Source: Proteobacteria bacterium UBA4656 (GTDB lineage: Bacteria; Pseudomonadota; Gammaproteobacteria; Xanthomonadales; Ahniellaceae). From it: a stretch of DNA of 6,059 nt. A program made the translations under genes and the position numbers. The stretch spans positions 3,441 to 9,499 of the forward strand of contig DHLY01000174.1 in NCBI GenBank assembly GCA_002405525.1, in the 5' to 3' direction. Positions 5,934 to 6,059 of the stretch are shown in pieces. Under the pieces are notes generated by a model. The model saw nothing but the letters and a program-made list of their open reading frames with translations. It had not been told where the DNA came from and did no database searches. How positions within the stretch are numbered: the stretch's first letter is position 1; every line of letters begins with the position of its first letter.

Positions 5934-6059
5934 CGCGTTCTGGTCGCCACCGCCCGACTGGCGGCAGGCGCGGCTCGAGGGACCGGGCATCCGCGTCACC
6001 GCATCCGCACCGCCCGGCGTGTGGCGGATCAGCGGCCGCGGCCTGCCCGCCGCGCTCGC
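5920..6059 (+). CDS. soxG: Probable sarcosine oxidase, gamma subunit, N-terminal part
   Basis: An open frame starts with ATG at 5920, overlaps the soxA stop (5931-5933) by 14 bases, and runs off the right edge after 46 codons. It begins MFDRSAFWSPPPDWRQAR and continues with a stretch including IRVTASAPPGVWRISGRG. That stretch resembles the first beta strands of the gamma subunit, a weakly conserved protein of about 180-210 residues with a GcvT/YgfZ-like fold. In the tetramer the gamma subunit packs against alpha and stabilises the complex. The main evidence is position: soxBDAG is the standard order and gamma follows alpha directly. It also has a well-placed ribosome binding site. The visible residues alone would not establish the family, because this subunit diverges quickly. 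Confidence 0.8.
   Translation, partial: MFDRSAFWSPPPDWRQARLEGPGIRVTASAPPGVWRISGRGLPAAL

Noticed and set aside
2898..5999. Minus-strand open frame of over 1000 codons opposite soxA
   Set aside because: The predicted protein is almost all Arg, Ala, Gly, His and Asp with no recognisable motif. It is the antisense of a GC-rich gene with few stop codons on the other strand. soxA on the plus strand is unmistakable.

Overview
The window is very GC-rich with G/C-loaded third codon positions. It carries a compact catabolic operon typical of Proteobacteria. The gene order and protein style point most to an alphaproteobacterium (Rhizobiales or Rhodospirillales type). This placement is an inference, and a high-GC betaproteobacterium cannot be excluded.

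Layout: the first 137 bases hold the N-terminus of a minus-strand gene that resembles the trimethylamine/betaine methyltransferase (MttB) superfamily. A 229-base divergent intergenic region (138-366) follows. It contains a perfect inverted repeat, ACTTGA-N7-TCAAGT, and a degraded second copy exactly 64 bases downstream; these are candidate operators. On the plus strand five genes then run head to tail with almost no spacing. They are a 12-helix MFS transporter (367-1491), sarcosine oxidase beta subunit soxB (1509-2771), delta subunit soxD (2782-3051), alpha subunit soxA (3048-5933) and the beginning of a probable gamma subunit soxG (5920 to the window edge). Gaps are 17 and 10 bases, then overlaps of 4 and 14 bases, so this is one transcription unit with likely translational coupling.

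How it works together: heterotetrameric sarcosine oxidase removes an N-methyl group from a secondary amino acid. It passes electrons from FAD through covalent FMN to O2 and delivers the one-carbon unit to tetrahydrofolate on the alpha subunit. An MFS carrier as first gene suggests uptake or export of the substrate. The divergent MttB-like gene, if correctly read, would act on a more highly methylated amine. The SoxB keeps the flavin and carboxylate-binding residues but differs from characterised sarcosine oxidases at several active-site-region histidines. The true substrate may therefore be an N-methyl amino acid other than sarcosine. No RNA gene, mobile element, CRISPR array or terminator was seen.
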